Shown piece by piece: positions 63,338 through 64,000 of a DNA stretch of 64,000 nt. Origin of the DNA: SAR86 cluster bacterium SAR86E (GTDB lineage Bacteria > Pseudomonadota > Gammaproteobacteria > Magnimaribacterales > D2472); assembly GCA_000307935.1 (NCBI GenBank), contig AMWX01000002.1, positions 204,571 through 268,570 of the forward strand. Direction: 5' to 3'. The translations under genes were made by a program, and so were the position numbers. Within the stretch, counting starts at the first letter, position 1, and each line of letters opens with the position of its first letter. The notes beneath the pieces were generated by a model. It was not told where the DNA came from, searched no databases, and saw nothing but the letters and a program-made list of their open reading frames with translations.

Positions 63338-64000
63338 TTATTCTTCATTAGGAGCAGGGACCTTTCTAGAGAAAATATTCCAAGACCACTCCGTTGGAAT
63401 AATTTCCTCTTCAGTGCTGTTTGCAGCAATCAACCCATCAATATCTTCCATTAAATTAAAGTAACCAAGCGCTTCATAACATTGCTTGGTTATTTTTAAG
63501 GCCCTGAGAGTTTCAGAAGTATTAGGGATATTTTCAATAACATATTTAGCTCTTCTTAAAGACGCAACATATGCTTTTCTTTTTAGGTAATACTCTGCAG
63601 CAACCAATTCATTCTTGGCTATTAATGTTCTTAAGTAAATCAATCTTTGTGATGCATAAGGCGCATATTGACTTTGTGGAAAGCGGGTCAAAAATTCAGA
63701 GAGCTCTCCGAAAGCTTGCTTAGCACCAGAAATATCTCTGTTAGAGAGATCTTGTTTAAATACTCTGGCAAACATCCCTTTATCCCTCGTGTAGCTAGCG
63801 ATTCCTCTCATAAAATAAGCATAATCAATATTTGGATGCCTTGGATTTAAGCGAATAAATTTTTCAGCTGCTTCGTGAGAAGCTTCATCTTCACCGTTCA
63901 TGTAATAAGCATAAATTAATTCAGACTGAGCTTGTTCTGCATATCGACCAAAGGGATATCTAGCTTCTATTGCTTCAAGAGATTCTATTGCTGAAAAAAA
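63338..64000 (-). CDS. bamD: Outer-membrane assembly lipoprotein BamD (N-terminus outside window)
   Basis: 220 C-terminal residues are visible; the start, signal peptide and lipobox lie beyond position 64000. BamD is the essential TPR lipoprotein of the beta-barrel assembly machine. Seen: AIESLEAIEARYPFGRYAEQAQSELIYAYY then RLNPRHPNIDYAYFMRGI, FGELSEFLTRFPQSQYAPYASQRLIYLR and a last repeat with AKYVIENIPNTSETLRALKITKQCYEALG, all tetratricopeptide-type. The length and motifs match BamD (ComL). It faces the serine hydrolase gene across 12 bp. Confidence 0.95.
   Translation of the reverse strand, partial: FFSAIESLEAIEARYPFGRYAEQAQSELIYAYYMNGEDEASHEAAEKFIRLNPRHPNIDYAYFMRGIASYTRDKGMFARVFKQDLSNRDISGAKQAFGELSEFLTRFPQSQYAPYASQRLIYLRTLIAKNELVAAEYYLKRKAYVASLRRAKYVIENIPNTSETLRALKITKQCYEALGYFNLMEDIDGLIAANSTEEEIIPTEWSWNIFSRKVPAPNEE

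Overview
The window looks like chromosome from an AT-rich, streamlined marine gammaproteobacterium. The gene content and local orders (parE-parC, rsfS-rlmH-mrdA-rodA-mltB-dacA, aroQ-accB-accC-leuS, lptE-holA, hemB-trxA-rho, bamD) are gammaproteobacterial. Coding density is very high, with many 1-41 bp overlaps and no gap over 200 bp. A SAR86-like lineage fits, but that is inference; there is no rRNA here to test it. I found no tRNA, rRNA, CRISPR array, insertion sequence, integrase or phage gene.

Layout. 1-1859: CobT (cut by the left edge) and CobS, a MoxR-type AAA/VWA pair of the aerobic cobaltochelatase family. 1973-3818: acyl-CoA thioesterase TesB and an alpha/beta hydrolase. 3915-9679: a sugar locus with a GPH-type symporter, a fused Gfo/Idh/MocA-aldo/keto reductase and a convergent cytoplasmic GH3 glycosidase with a PA14 insert. 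9721-11809: a TauE-like permease, a luciferase-like monooxygenase and a SnoaL-like partner. 11806-15025: oxyR divergent from katG, closed by a terminator. 15034-18000: a small unknown protein, coaD, mutM and a TolC-type outer-membrane channel. 18109-25191: parE-parC, an ArgD-type aminotransferase, a DUF2244 membrane protein and PPi-dependent phosphofructokinase. 25252-28694: mpl, a Lon N-domain protein, an MDR oxidoreductase and a PGPGW membrane protein.

28848-35603 is a cell-wall elongation operon (rsfS, rlmH, mrdA, rodA, mltB, dacA and a D-amino-acid transaminase). It runs into a convergent operon, 43353 down to 35563 (DsbD alpha-domain fragment, aroQ, accB, accC, leuS, an unknown DUF7064-like gene, lptE, holA). 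43375-50372 carries a hydrolase, a duplicated ABC ATPase, ilvD, hemB, trxA and rho. Facing it is rsmD-hemC-hemD. 52571-58164 holds a flavin reductase, a DUF4399 protein and a TetR regulator divergent from an RND efflux pump. 58191-64000 has a DUF1543 protein, a cupin, a TauD-type dioxygenase, a GATase, an alanine:Na+ symporter, a serine hydrolase and bamD (cut by the right edge).

The most useful non-obvious signal is regulatory. A roughly 20-bp imperfect palindrome occurs twice between the tetR and RND-pump genes and once at the promoter of the tolC-type gene 36 kb away. In both places it overlaps good sigma70 promoter elements. This suggests one repressor coordinates the two inner parts of a tripartite pump with its distant outer-membrane channel. 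Other points of note are an MltB with a LysM-like segment placed just before its last catalytic-domain motif, a DsbD reduced to its N-terminal domain, and an unknown gene inserted into leuS-lptE-holA. I did not find a clearly new defence, mobile or biosynthetic system; most of the window is housekeeping.
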